A stretch of DNA of 64,000 nt, from positions 1,934,001 through 1,998,000 of the forward strand of contig NZ_CP111085.1 of NCBI RefSeq assembly GCF_026278345.1, written 5' to 3'. The notes beneath the pieces are model-generated. The model saw only the letters and a program-made list of their open reading frames with translations, made no database searches and was not told where the DNA came from. Below, piece after piece: positions 1 through 7,859 of this stretch (position 1 is the stretch's first letter; each line of letters starts with the position of its first letter). Origin of the DNA: Tellurirhabdus rosea (GTDB taxonomy: Bacteria > Bacteroidota > Bacteroidia > Cytophagales > Spirosomataceae). Both the position numbers and the translations under genes were made by a program.

Positions 1-1
1 G

Positions 2-691
2 GTGTTCCGGCTCGGCAACGCCCGCGAGGCGGTCGGAAAAACGCTCTGGCTTAACGACAGCACGGAGGTTCAGATTTCGGGCGTTCTGAAGGATTTCCGG
101 TTTACCACTTTTGCCTGGTCCGTAAAGCCGCTGGTAATGCGTTATCAGCCCGCTCAATTTCGGTATCTGAACATACAGATAACAGATGGCCGGGAAACGA
201 CGACAGTTGCAGACATCCAACAGGTATGGAAGAAACTGTTTCCGTACCAATCCTTTGACGGACAATGGTACGACGATTACCTTTACCAGCGCCACAGCCA
301 CCAGGACGACCTCGAATTTATGGGCCTGCTGGCGGCGCTGGCCTTTTCCATTGCGACCCTCGGGCTGCTCGGAATCGTCACCTACTCGACCCAAACGCGG
401 ACGAAGGAAGTGGGCATCCGCAAAGTCATGGGAGCCGGCGTGGGGCAGGTCATCTTCCTGCTGTCGTGGGATTTTGTCAAATTGCTCCTGATGGCGGGAG
501 CCATCGCCATTCCGCTGGGGTATCTGACGGGGAGCCTGTTCCTGATGAACTTTGCCTACAACGTGGGCGTGGGTATCGGTGTCCCGGGGCTTTGTCTGGG
601 TGCCATGCTGCTCGTCGGCGGCCTGACCATCGGTTTTCAAACCTACCGGGCGGCCATCGCCAACCCGACAGACAGCTTGCGGAATGAATGA
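2..691 (+). CDS. C-terminal part of a MacB/FtsX-type ABC permease (cut by window start)
   Basis: Only the last 229 residues or so are present; the reading frame is open to the window edge, so the GTG at base 2 is not a credible start. Visible are the end of a periplasmic MacB_PCD-like domain (VQISGVLKDFRF), a membrane helix at about residues 105-127, the cytoplasmic coupling-helix motif RTKEVGIRKVMGAG, and two further helices ending in ANPTDSLRNE. In MacB/LolCE proteins that motif contacts the ATPase. The ATPase gene begins 30 nt after the stop, so the two probably form one transporter. Compared with the eleven permeases at 18684-48170 it is divergent, with a glycine-rich last helix and no WWVFALAG motif. 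The substrate cannot be told from sequence. Confidence 0.85.
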   Translation: MFRLGNAREAVGKTLWLNDSTEVQISGVLKDFRFTTFAWSVKPLVMRYQPAQFRYLNIQITDGRETTTVADIQQVWKKLFPYQSFDGQWYDDYLYQRHSHQDDLEFMGLLAALAFSIATLGLLGIVTYSTQTRTKEVGIRKVMGAGVGQVIFLLSWDFVKLLLMAGAIAIPLGYLTGSLFLMNFAYNVGVGIGVPGLCLGAMLLVGGLTIGFQTYRAAIANPTDSLRNE

Positions 692-721
692 GCTTACTTA
701 CCTTATCAACTATAAAGCATT

Positions 722-1411
722 ATGATTCAACTTAATAACGTCTCCAAGTACTATCCCGCCGGGTTCGGCAAGACCTATGTGCTGCGCAATGTAAGTCTGG
801 AAATCGGCCAGGGCGAGTTCGTCAGCATCATGGGCCCCAGCGGGTCGGGCAAGTCCACGCTGCTGCACATCCTCGGGCTGCTGGAAGAGCCGTCGGAGGG
901 CGAATACCTGTTTCTGGAACAGCCCGTGCAGAAGCTGTCCGAAAAGCGGCGGACGGACCTGCACCGCAACCACATCGGGTTCGTTTTCCAGGCGTACCAC
1001 CTCATCGACGAACTGACGGTGTACGAAAACATCGAAACGCCGCTGCTGTACAAAGGCATGTCGTCGTCGGAGCGCAAAAGCCGCGTGGCTGACCTGCTCG
1101 ACCGCTTCAATATCGTCGGCAAGAAAGACCTGTTTCCGAACCAGCTTTCCGGCGGGCAGCAGCAGCTGGTCGGGATCGCCCGCGCCGTTGCGGCCAGTCC
1201 ACGGGTCATCTTCGCCGATGAACCCACCGGCAACCTGCACTCCGACCAGGCCCGCGAAATCATGGAGCTGTTCAAACGCTTGAACCAGGAAGACGGCGTC
1301 ACCATCGTGCAGGTGACGCACTCGGACATCAACGCCGCCTACGGCAACCGGGTGCTGCATCTGAAGGACGGCTGGCTGGAACCGGCCGAAACGGCAACGA
1401 CCCGCGGATAA
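722..1411 (+). CDS. ABC transporter ATPase, MacB/LolD type
   Basis: A 229-residue cytoplasmic nucleotide-binding subunit. Walker A GPSGSGKST is at 38-46, the Q-loop glutamine at 90, the signature LSGGQQQ at 142-148, Walker B VIFADEP at 162-168 and the H-loop histidine at 200. All catalytic residues are present. The stretch after the signature reads LVGIARA where the family normally has RVAIARA; the array ATPase at 48378 keeps the arginine. The gene follows the truncated permease by 30 nt on the same strand and is probably translated from the same message. TolC-like and adaptor genes follow at 2296 and 3871, which would complete a MacAB-TolC-type tripartite system, although an aminotransferase gene on the opposite strand lies between. 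Confidence 0.93.
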   Translation: MIQLNNVSKYYPAGFGKTYVLRNVSLEIGQGEFVSIMGPSGSGKSTLLHILGLLEEPSEGEYLFLEQPVQKLSEKRRTDLHRNHIGFVFQAYHLIDELTVYENIETPLLYKGMSSSERKSRVADLLDRFNIVGKKDLFPNQLSGGQQQLVGIARAVAASPRVIFADEPTGNLHSDQAREIMELFKRLNQEDGVTIVQVTHSDINAAYGNRVLHLKDGWLEPAETATTRG

Positions 1412-1437
1412 CGCGGCCGGAGCGGATTGACACGGAT

Positions 1438-2238
1438 TCAAGCTGCGAAAATCCGCTCCAGTCCCGTCACCCACGGGCTGTTCAGGCCCCGGTACACCTG
1501 AATCCCGGCCACATTGCCGCAAAAGAGGCAATCGGCTTTTTCCAGAGTATCCGGAAAAAAGAGCCCTTCCTGCGCGGGGAAGTGGCGGAGCAGCTGACGC
1601 CGCAGAACGCCGCCCAGACAGCCCGTTTCGAGCGAAGGGGTGAACAGCGTTTCGCCGACGAACCAGAACAGGTTGGAGGCCATGCATTCGGCCAGGTGCC
1701 CGTGCGTGTCGAGCAGCATCACGTCGTCAAAGCCGTGTTCCTGCCGGTAAAGTCCCGCCAGCACGTAGGGCAGTGCGTTGCAGGTTTTGTAGGCCGAAAC
1801 CGGCGAGGGCGACAGCCGGAAATCCGGATAAATGCCCAGGTTTGTTTTTTCGGTAACGGCAAACGGCTGGCCGGGTTTGACGGTAATCAGGTAATCGACC
1901 TCGTTGGTAGCGGGCGTATAAAGCCCACCGGGACGGCGCCAGACCTGAATTTTCACCCGGACCGGCTCGGCCGACAGCTGGTTGCGGGCAATCAGGTCGA
2001 GGACCTGTATTTGTAGCTCCTGTTTGGTAAAAACAGGATTTGGAAGCATTTTTAAGGCCATCATGCCAGCCCGAAGGCGCTCAACATGATCGGAAAAGAA
2101 CCACAACTGTCCCTTTTCGTACCGGATCGTTTCAAACAGGCCGTCGCCGTACTGAAACACCCGGTTGTCGGCGGTGAAAAGCCCCCCATTCTGCGGGATG
2201 ACATCCCCGTTAAAAACCGCGCTGGTTTGAATATTCAC
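1438..2238 (-). CDS. Class IV aminotransferase / aminodeoxychorismate lyase-like
   Basis: A 266-residue PLP enzyme of fold type IV. The N-terminal part has the family pattern GDGLFETIRYEKGQ followed by the helix SDHVERLRAGM. The probable PLP lysine lies in SAYKTCNALPYVLA, and the cofactor and carboxylate site in the LAECMASNLFWF segment near residue 190. The family covers branched-chain aminotransferase, D-amino-acid aminotransferase and 4-amino-4-deoxychorismate lyase (PabC). The short length and the SNLF and TGCLGGVLR motifs fit a PabC-like lyase about as well as an aminotransferase, so no symbol is given. It is monocistronic and divergent from the TolC-like gene, whose start is 57 nt away. 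Its 3' end faces the ATPase gene with 26 nt between. Confidence 0.88.
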   Translation of the reverse strand: MNIQTSAVFNGDVIPQNGGLFTADNRVFQYGDGLFETIRYEKGQLWFFSDHVERLRAGMMALKMLPNPVFTKQELQIQVLDLIARNQLSAEPVRVKIQVWRRPGGLYTPATNEVDYLITVKPGQPFAVTEKTNLGIYPDFRLSPSPVSAYKTCNALPYVLAGLYRQEHGFDDVMLLDTHGHLAECMASNLFWFVGETLFTPSLETGCLGGVLRRQLLRHFPAQEGLFFPDTLEKADCLFCGNVAGIQVYRGLNSPWVTGLERIFAA

Positions 2239-2295
2239 CGTTTATCCAAAAATTAGTGCCAGAACTGCAAGATACTGCGTAACATTAAACACAAA

Positions 2296-3786
2296 ATGAA
2301 GGCGAACACAATTATGACCAATCATTTACGGACACATCTGGGAAAAGGGCTGGTAGCGGCGCTGCTGACCGTAAATGTTGCGTTTGCACAAACGACGGTC
2401 CAGGCTCCGGCCGCAACGCGCTACTCCCTGCGGCAGTGTATCGATGTGGCATTGCAGAACAACCTGACCATTAAGCAGGGGCAACTCGACGTTCAGGGAG
2501 CCGATCTGCAACTGCGGCAGGCCAAGTTCAACCGCTATCCGTCAGTTACCGGCTTTGCCAACCAGAATTTAAGCTCGGGCCGGACGATCAATCCCTTCAG
2601 TAACTCGTTCGTTACGCGTTCGATCAGCTCAAACAACTACCAGCTTTCGGCCAACGCCACCCTGTTCAACGGCTTTGCGCTGCAAAACACGATCAAACAG
2701 AACGACCTGTTTCTGCAATCAAGCGAACAAAGCCTGCGGGCCACCCAGAATAACGTAGCGCTGACCGTGGTGCAGAACTACCTGAACGTTCTTACCAATA
2801 CCGAACAGCTCGACATTGCCCGGCGGCAGGTAGAAACGAGCCGGACGCAGGTGGATCGGACGCAGCGACTGGTCAACGCCGGGACCTTACCGGAGGCCAA
2901 TCTGTACGACATCCGGGCGCAGCTGGCCAACGACGAACTGGCCGTTGTGAACGCCCTCAACAACGTTGATCTGGCCAAACTGGCCCTGCTGCAGACCATG
3001 AACGTGTCGGGTCTGGGCAACACCAGCACGTTTGACGTGGAGCGCTTCGACCTGCCCGACCCCACGCTGGAACCCTACAGCGCCTCGGTGCAGCAGATTT
3101 ATGAGATAGCCCAGCAGAATATGCCCGAAGTCCGGGCGGCCGAACTCCGGGTGAAAAGTGATGCCCTGGGCGTCAACGTTGCCAAGGCCGCTCTGATGCC
3201 GGTCCTGTCCCTGAGTGGTGCCGTCAACACGCTGTATTCCAGTGTGGGTGCCCAGAAGCAATTTGAAAACGGTACGGAGCGGGTCGGCCAGACCATCTTC
3301 ATCCAGGGAATTCCGCAGGAGGTCTTTATCGAACAACCGACCTTCCGCTATGAAGATTACGGCTACGGCGAACAGCTGCGCAATAACCTGAACCGTTCGG
3401 TGTCGCTGAATCTGCAAATTCCTATCTTTAACCGTTTGCAGGGCAGAAATAGAATCACGAGCGCTACCATTACTCAGAAAACTTCCGAAATTGCGGCAGA
3501 CAACGTCCGATTGACGCTCCGGCAGAATATCGAACAGGCGTACACCAACATGGTAGCGGCCAACAACCGCTTCAAAGCCACCCAGGTGCAGGTGCAGTCG
3601 CTGGAACTGGCCTTCCGGGCCGCCGAAAGCCGACTGAACGCCGGAGCCATCAACACGGTCGATTACAACATTGCCAAAAATAACCTCGACCGCGCCCGGG
3701 CCAATCTGGTACAGGCGAAGTACGATTATATTTTCCGGACAAAGATTTTAGACTTTTATCAGAATAAACCCCTAAGTTTCCAATAG
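2296..3786 (+). CDS. TolC family outer membrane channel protein
   Basis: A 496-residue protein with an N-terminal signal peptide ending near AFAQ (cleavage about residue 32). It then has the two OEP repeats typical of TolC: YSLRQCIDVALQNNLTIKQG opens the first, and long amphipathic helices rich in Gln, Asn, Ala and Leu follow, with the second repeat from about residue 270. The C-terminus NLVQAKYDYIFRTKILDFYQ matches the usual family ending. It should form the trimeric exit duct of a tripartite efflux or secretion system. ATG at 2296 is used; ATG at 2314 is an alternative that would still keep the signal peptide. The adaptor gene follows after 84 nt containing a 7-nt-word palindrome, so the two probably form an operon. 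Confidence 0.92.
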   Translation: MKANTIMTNHLRTHLGKGLVAALLTVNVAFAQTTVQAPAATRYSLRQCIDVALQNNLTIKQGQLDVQGADLQLRQAKFNRYPSVTGFANQNLSSGRTINPFSNSFVTRSISSNNYQLSANATLFNGFALQNTIKQNDLFLQSSEQSLRATQNNVALTVVQNYLNVLTNTEQLDIARRQVETSRTQVDRTQRLVNAGTLPEANLYDIRAQLANDELAVVNALNNVDLAKLALLQTMNVSGLGNTSTFDVERFDLPDPTLEPYSASVQQIYEIAQQNMPEVRAAELRVKSDALGVNVAKAALMPVLSLSGAVNTLYSSVGAQKQFENGTERVGQTIFIQGIPQEVFIEQPTFRYEDYGYGEQLRNNLNRSVSLNLQIPIFNRLQGRNRITSATITQKTSEIAADNVRLTLRQNIEQAYTNMVAANNRFKATQVQVQSLELAFRAAESRLNAGAINTVDYNIAKNNLDRARANLVQAKYDYIFRTKILDFYQNKPLSFQ

Positions 3787-3793
3787 TGGATTT

Positions 3794-3866
3794 GTGAATA
3801 GCGAATAGCGAATAGCGTTGCCCTCTCATTCACCATTCACTATTCACTATTCGCTATTCACTATTT
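3794..3866. repeat. 7-nt-word inverted repeat between tolC-like and adaptor genes
   Basis: The left arm repeats the word GAATAGC three times. The right arm carries the complementary words (ATTCACT, ATTCGCT) in opposite orientation. About 15 nt of unrelated sequence separates the arms. The transcript could fold into a long imperfect hairpin between the two genes. It has the same design as seven other intergenic elements in this window, each using a different word. Confidence 0.8.
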
Positions 3867-3870
3867 TGTC

Positions 3871-5286
3871 ATGAAAAAGAAGTCAAATCGAATCTGGTGG
3901 ATTCTGGGCGGCGTGGTCGTCCTGCTGATCGGTGGTCTGGTAGCTGCCAAACAGACCGGCCTGATCGGACAAACCAAACCTACCGAAGTTGATTTTACCG
4001 CCGTAAAACGTCTGGACATCGTCGAACGCGTCAGCGCCTCCGGACGTGTGCAGCCCGAAGTAGAAGTAAAAATCAGCCCGGACGTTTCGGGAGAAATCAT
4101 CGGCCTCTACGTTGCGGAAGGCGATTCCGTGAAACAGGGCCAGCTGCTGGTTAAAATCCGCCCCGACAACTACGAGTCGCTGCTGGCCCGCGCCCGGGCC
4201 ACGGTCAATTCGAGCCGGGCCCAGTACGAACAGTCGAAAGCCGTCGTGGCCCAGGCCGAAGCCCGTCTTATCCGGGCCAAAGCGGATTACGACCGCCAGA
4301 AAAAACTGCTGGCCGACAAGGTTATCTCCACCGCTGATTTTGAACAGATTGAGGCCAATTACAACGTAGCCCGGCAGGACGTAGAGTCGGCCCAGGCCAA
4401 CGTAAGGGCCGCTCAGTTCAACGTGCAGGGAGCCGAAGCCGGTCTGCGCGACGCCAACGAAAACCTCCGGAAAACGACCATCTACGCCCCCGTCAGCGGC
4501 ACCGTTTCCAAACTGAACGTAGAACTGGGCGAACGCGTGGTCGGTACCTCGCAGATGGCCGGTACAGAAATCATGCGGATTGCCAACCTCAACAACATGG
4601 AGGTTCGGGTGAATGTCAACGAAAACGACATCGTGCGCGTCAACCTCGGCGACTCGGTCGAAATCGACGTGGACGCCTACACCACCACCGGCCGTAAGTT
4701 CAAAGGTCTGGTGACCGAAATTGCCAACACGGCCAACGGCCTCACGAGCGCATCCGGCGCCGCCGCCGCTGCCTCGACCGACGCCGTAACCGAATTTGAA
4801 GTTCGCATCAAGGTTCTGAACAGTTCGTTCCGGGACCTGATCGCCCAGAAGGGCCGCAAAAGCTACCCGCTCAAGCCCGGTATGACCGCTTCCGTCGAGG
4901 TCATTACGGACAAGAAAACTGGTGTTATGGCCATTCCCATCGCCGCCGTCACAACTCGCGGGGCCGCTCAGGAAGCCATGAACCGCGACCCGAACGCGGA
5001 AGACGACGAGGACGACAAAAAGGACGAAGCGGCCAAGGCCAATCCGGCCAAAAAAGACGAGATCAAGGAAATCGTCTTTGTGAACCAGGCCGGAAAAGCG
5101 GTGCAGCGAGAAGTGAAGACCGGTATCAGCGATTTCGAAAACATCGAAATCAAATCGGGCCTGAAAGAAGGCGACCAGATCATCTCCGGGCCGTTCGTGG
5201 CCGTTTCGAAGCGGCTCAAAAACGGCGATGTGATCGTCAAACGGGACCCGAACAAGGAGAAGAAAGAAAAGAAGGAAGAGGAATAG
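3871..5286 (+). CDS. HlyD/MacA-family periplasmic adaptor subunit
   Basis: A 471-residue membrane fusion protein. It starts with a short cytoplasmic KKKSNR stretch and a membrane anchor (residues about 8-27), then a biotinyl-lipoyl-like half (VEVKISPDVSGEIIGLYV), a long alpha-hairpin at about 95-195 with Ala/Gln/Glu-rich heptads, the second lipoyl half (TIYAPVSGTVSKLNVELGE) and beta-barrel domains. It would bridge an inner-membrane transporter and the TolC-like protein encoded just upstream. Unusual are an acidic/lysine-rich insertion near residue 375 (EDDEDDKKDEAAK) and a highly charged C-terminal tail ending in EKKEKKEEE. A terminator-like hairpin follows at 5314. Confidence 0.93.
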   Translation: MKKKSNRIWWILGGVVVLLIGGLVAAKQTGLIGQTKPTEVDFTAVKRLDIVERVSASGRVQPEVEVKISPDVSGEIIGLYVAEGDSVKQGQLLVKIRPDNYESLLARARATVNSSRAQYEQSKAVVAQAEARLIRAKADYDRQKKLLADKVISTADFEQIEANYNVARQDVESAQANVRAAQFNVQGAEAGLRDANENLRKTTIYAPVSGTVSKLNVELGERVVGTSQMAGTEIMRIANLNNMEVRVNVNENDIVRVNLGDSVEIDVDAYTTTGRKFKGLVTEIANTANGLTSASGAAAAASTDAVTEFEVRIKVLNSSFRDLIAQKGRKSYPLKPGMTASVEVITDKKTGVMAIPIAAVTTRGAAQEAMNRDPNAEDDEDDKKDEAAKANPAKKDEIKEIVFVNQAGKAVQREVKTGISDFENIEIKSGLKEGDQIISGPFVAVSKRLKNGDVIVKRDPNKEKKEKKEEE

Positions 5287-5313
5287 GCTAACCCGCCTCA
5301 ACCAGCTATTGAC

Positions 5314-5350
5314 AAAGCCCCGGGCGGTGAGAATCGTCCGGGGTTTTGCT
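5314..5350 (+). terminator. Rho-independent terminator after the adaptor gene
   Basis: The stem AAAGCCCCGG pairs with CCGGGGTTTTGCTTT around a 14-nt loop and ends in a T-rich tract. It lies 28 nt after the adaptor stop codon. Its presence argues against an upstream start for the next gene at 5346. Confidence 0.75.
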
Positions 5351-5387
5351 TTGTTGGATACCAACCAACCGCAGGCCCGCACGACCT

Positions 5388-6422
5388 ATGCCCACCTACC
5401 GAGCCGCCATTATCGGCGGCGGCAGCATCGCCGACAAAAACCACATTCCGGCCCTCAAAGCCCTGTCCGACCGCGTCGAGGTGGTGGCGGTCGTCAGCCG
5501 GGATGCCGCCAAAGCCCGCACCCTGGCCGATAGCCACGGTATCCCGCACGCCTTCGACCAGGCCGACGCCCTGTTTCGGGAGTGCCAGCCGAACGTCGTC
5601 GTCATCTGCACGCCCAACAAGCTCCACTTTCCTTTCGCGATGCAGGCGCTGGAGAACGGCTGTCATGTTTTTTGCGAAAAGCCACCGGCCATTACCGCCG
5701 GACAAGCCCGCGAGATGGCCGAACTGGCCGACCGGAAAGGGCTGGCCCTCGGCTATAATTTCCAGCTTCGGCAAACGTCCGAATGGCAGTTGTTCGAACG
5801 ATGCCGGTCGGAAGGCCGCCTCGGCGAAATTTACCACATTAAAGCCCGTTTTCTACGGCGACGGGGCATTCCGGGCTGGGGCTATTTCACCAGCAAAGAC
5901 ATGCAGGGCGGCGGAGCACTGATGGATTTAGGCGTACACGTACTCGATCTGGCCCTGCTGGCGCTGGATTATGACCTGCCTACCGCCGTGCTGGGCAACA
6001 CCTTCGACCACATTGGCCGGGCGGGTGGCAAGGGCCTGATGGGCGGCTGGAATCCCGAAACTTTTGAGGTGGAGGATGCCGCAATGGCCTATCTTCAATA
6101 CGCCGACAGGGGCTCCGTGATGCTTTCCTCCTCGTTTGCGCTCAACACCGGAGCCAACATCGACCGGAATCTGGAAATCTTCGGCACCCAGGGCGGCGGC
6201 GTGCTTTTTCCGTTTGTGCTGCATACCGAGGTGGCCGGAGAACTGGCCGACATTCACTTTCCCTTTCTGGAAAATGTGGATATCCAGTTGAAAAACACCG
6301 CCGCTTTTCTGGATGCCTGCGACGGCAAGCCTTCCAACGTCTGCACCGGCGAACAGGGCGCGCGACTGATGCAGGTGGTAGAGTCAATTTACCAATCCGC
6401 CGGAACCTATCAGGCAACCTGA
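5388..6422 (+). CDS. Gfo/Idh/MocA family NAD(P)-dependent oxidoreductase
   Basis: A 344-residue enzyme. The Rossmann start YRAAIIGGGSIADKNHIPAL begins right after the ATG at 5388. An upstream in-frame ATG at 5346 would lie inside the terminator tail and add a non-family extension, so 5388 is chosen. The conserved FCEKPPA motif (the EKP lysine of the active site) lies near residue 97, and GGALMDLGVHVLDLALL near residue 180 is the catalytic Asp/His region. Family members oxidise or reduce sugars, inositols or derivatives using NAD(P). The next gene, a CBM9-like protein, starts 3 nt downstream, so the pair is probably an operon acting on carbohydrate. The exact substrate is unknown. Confidence 0.9.
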   Translation: MPTYRAAIIGGGSIADKNHIPALKALSDRVEVVAVVSRDAAKARTLADSHGIPHAFDQADALFRECQPNVVVICTPNKLHFPFAMQALENGCHVFCEKPPAITAGQAREMAELADRKGLALGYNFQLRQTSEWQLFERCRSEGRLGEIYHIKARFLRRRGIPGWGYFTSKDMQGGGALMDLGVHVLDLALLALDYDLPTAVLGNTFDHIGRAGGKGLMGGWNPETFEVEDAAMAYLQYADRGSVMLSSSFALNTGANIDRNLEIFGTQGGGVLFPFVLHTEVAGELADIHFPFLENVDIQLKNTAAFLDACDGKPSNVCTGEQGARLMQVVESIYQSAGTYQAT

Positions 6423-6425
6423 CGT

Positions 6426-7223
6426 ATGAAACAGCCTTATTCTGCCCGGAAAATTGACGAAAGTCTGCCGATAAACGGGGATTTGGACAAGCCCGTCTGG
6501 CAGCAGGCGGCCTGGAGTCCCCGGTTTGTGGATATGGTCACGGGCGCGCCCGGCCTGTACAACACCCAGTCGGCCATTCTCTGGAACCAAACCCATCTGT
6601 ACGTCGCCTTCCGGGCCGAAGAGCCATTTGTGGAAGCGCATCAGACCGAGCGGGATTCGATTATCTTTCTCGAAAACGACCTCGAACTGTTTATCGACGG
6701 CGGCGACTGCTATTACGAACTGGAAGTAAACGCCCGAAATACCGTCTACGAAGTCTTTTTCATCTGGAAAGACGCCTACCAGCGCGGCGGCCGCTTCGAT
6801 GTGCCGGAGTTCGACGTTTTTCACCCGCAGGCCGTCACCTTCGGCGGCGATTATGACCGCAGCGGCGCTTCGTTCTGGTACGGAACGCATCCGCGTGGCC
6901 TCCGCTGGGCTTTTCTGAACTACGACCTGCCGGGTCTGCAAACCGCCGTCCAAATCGACGGAACGCTCAATGACAACCGCGACATCGACCTCGGCTGGAC
7001 GCTTGAAATCGGGATTCCCTGGGCGAGTCTGACGCATCTGGCCAACGGACGGTCGCTGCCGCCGCAGCCGGGAGACCGCTGGCGGATGTTCCTGGGCCGA
7101 TTTCAGAAGCTGGTCGTTTCCGGAAAAGAGGTGCAGCCGCATCCGGCGATGGTGCTCAGTCCGCACGGCATTTACGACACGCACCTGCCGGAGCGGTGGA
7201 CCGAAGTTGTGTTCACGTCCTGA
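6426..7223 (+). CDS. Carbohydrate-binding family 9-like protein
   Basis: A 265-residue protein built almost entirely of one CBM9-like beta-sandwich: KIDESLPINGDLDKPVWQQA at the start, then SAILWNQTHLYVAFRAEEPF, FLENDLELFIDGGDCYYELE, and GWTLEIGIPWASL near residue 200. There is no obvious signal peptide, so the protein may be cytoplasmic. Many Bacteroidota proteins of this kind have no attached enzyme domain. It begins 3 nt after the oxidoreductase stop codon, implying translational coupling and a shared role in sugar metabolism. Its binding specificity cannot be inferred. It converges on the ankyrin gene 21 nt downstream. Confidence 0.85.
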   Translation: MKQPYSARKIDESLPINGDLDKPVWQQAAWSPRFVDMVTGAPGLYNTQSAILWNQTHLYVAFRAEEPFVEAHQTERDSIIFLENDLELFIDGGDCYYELEVNARNTVYEVFFIWKDAYQRGGRFDVPEFDVFHPQAVTFGGDYDRSGASFWYGTHPRGLRWAFLNYDLPGLQTAVQIDGTLNDNRDIDLGWTLEIGIPWASLTHLANGRSLPPQPGDRWRMFLGRFQKLVVSGKEVQPHPAMVLSPHGIYDTHLPERWTEVVFTS

Positions 7224-7244
7224 ACATCCCAGTAGCCGGGCCTG

Positions 7245-7742
7245 TCATACCGCGAGGTGCTCCGAAATCAGCCGATACGCTTCGTCGTTGCCAATCCTGG
7301 CGGCCATTTCCAGCGCCGTCTGGCCTCTGGCGTCCCGGATGGTGGTGTCGGCACCGGCCTTCAGCATCACCTTGACCAGTTCATGGCGGCCGAACATGGT
7401 GGCAAACATCAGGGCCGTGCCGCCGCTGCCGTTCTGGATATTCAGGTCGGCCCCCTGGTCGATCAGCAGCTGCGCAATCTCCGGATACCCTTTGAAGCAG
7501 ACCCCCATCAGGGCCGTGTTCCCGGCAAAATCCTGGTGGTTCACGACCGCTCCGGCCGAAAGCAGGGCCCTGGCTGTTTCGAGGTGACCGTCGTAGGCGG
7601 CGATGATGAGCGGCGTAAAGCCCCGGGCATCCTGTACGTTGACGGACATTCCCTGCTGGAGGCATTGCTGTACGTAAGCGGTATCACCTTTGCGGGCGGC
7701 ATCAAAAAAAAGGGCTTCCGGGCTGATCGAGGAAAATTCCAT
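7245..7742 (-). CDS. Ankyrin repeat protein
   Basis: A 165-residue protein of about four ankyrin repeats. It contains GFTPLIIAAYDGHLETARAL, GNTALMGVCFKGYPEIAQLL, GTALMFATMFGRHELVKVML and GQTALEMAARIGNDEAYRLI, spaced about 33 residues apart. There is no signal peptide or membrane helix, so it is probably cytosolic and mediates a protein-protein contact. No partner is suggested by context: it stands alone, convergent with the CBM9 gene and divergent from the secreted hydrolase. The frame is intact throughout. Confidence 0.92.
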   Translation of the reverse strand: MEFSSISPEALFFDAARKGDTAYVQQCLQQGMSVNVQDARGFTPLIIAAYDGHLETARALLSAGAVVNHQDFAGNTALMGVCFKGYPEIAQLLIDQGADLNIQNGSGGTALMFATMFGRHELVKVMLKAGADTTIRDARGQTALEMAARIGNDEAYRLISEHLAV

Positions 7743-7859
7743 ACGGAGGTTGAAGTTGAAGACTGCTTATTCCGAATAACCCGAATCAGCCGGGAGTGTT
7801 GGGACACTAAAACAGGAAATTCCCGGCCAAGCTGTAATTTTACCACAAATCCGCTTTTT

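Noticed and set aside
2244-2261. TGGCAC on the minus strand upstream of the aminotransferase gene
   Set aside because: The -12 box is TTTGG with no GC at the needed spacing, and no enhancer palindrome is nearby.
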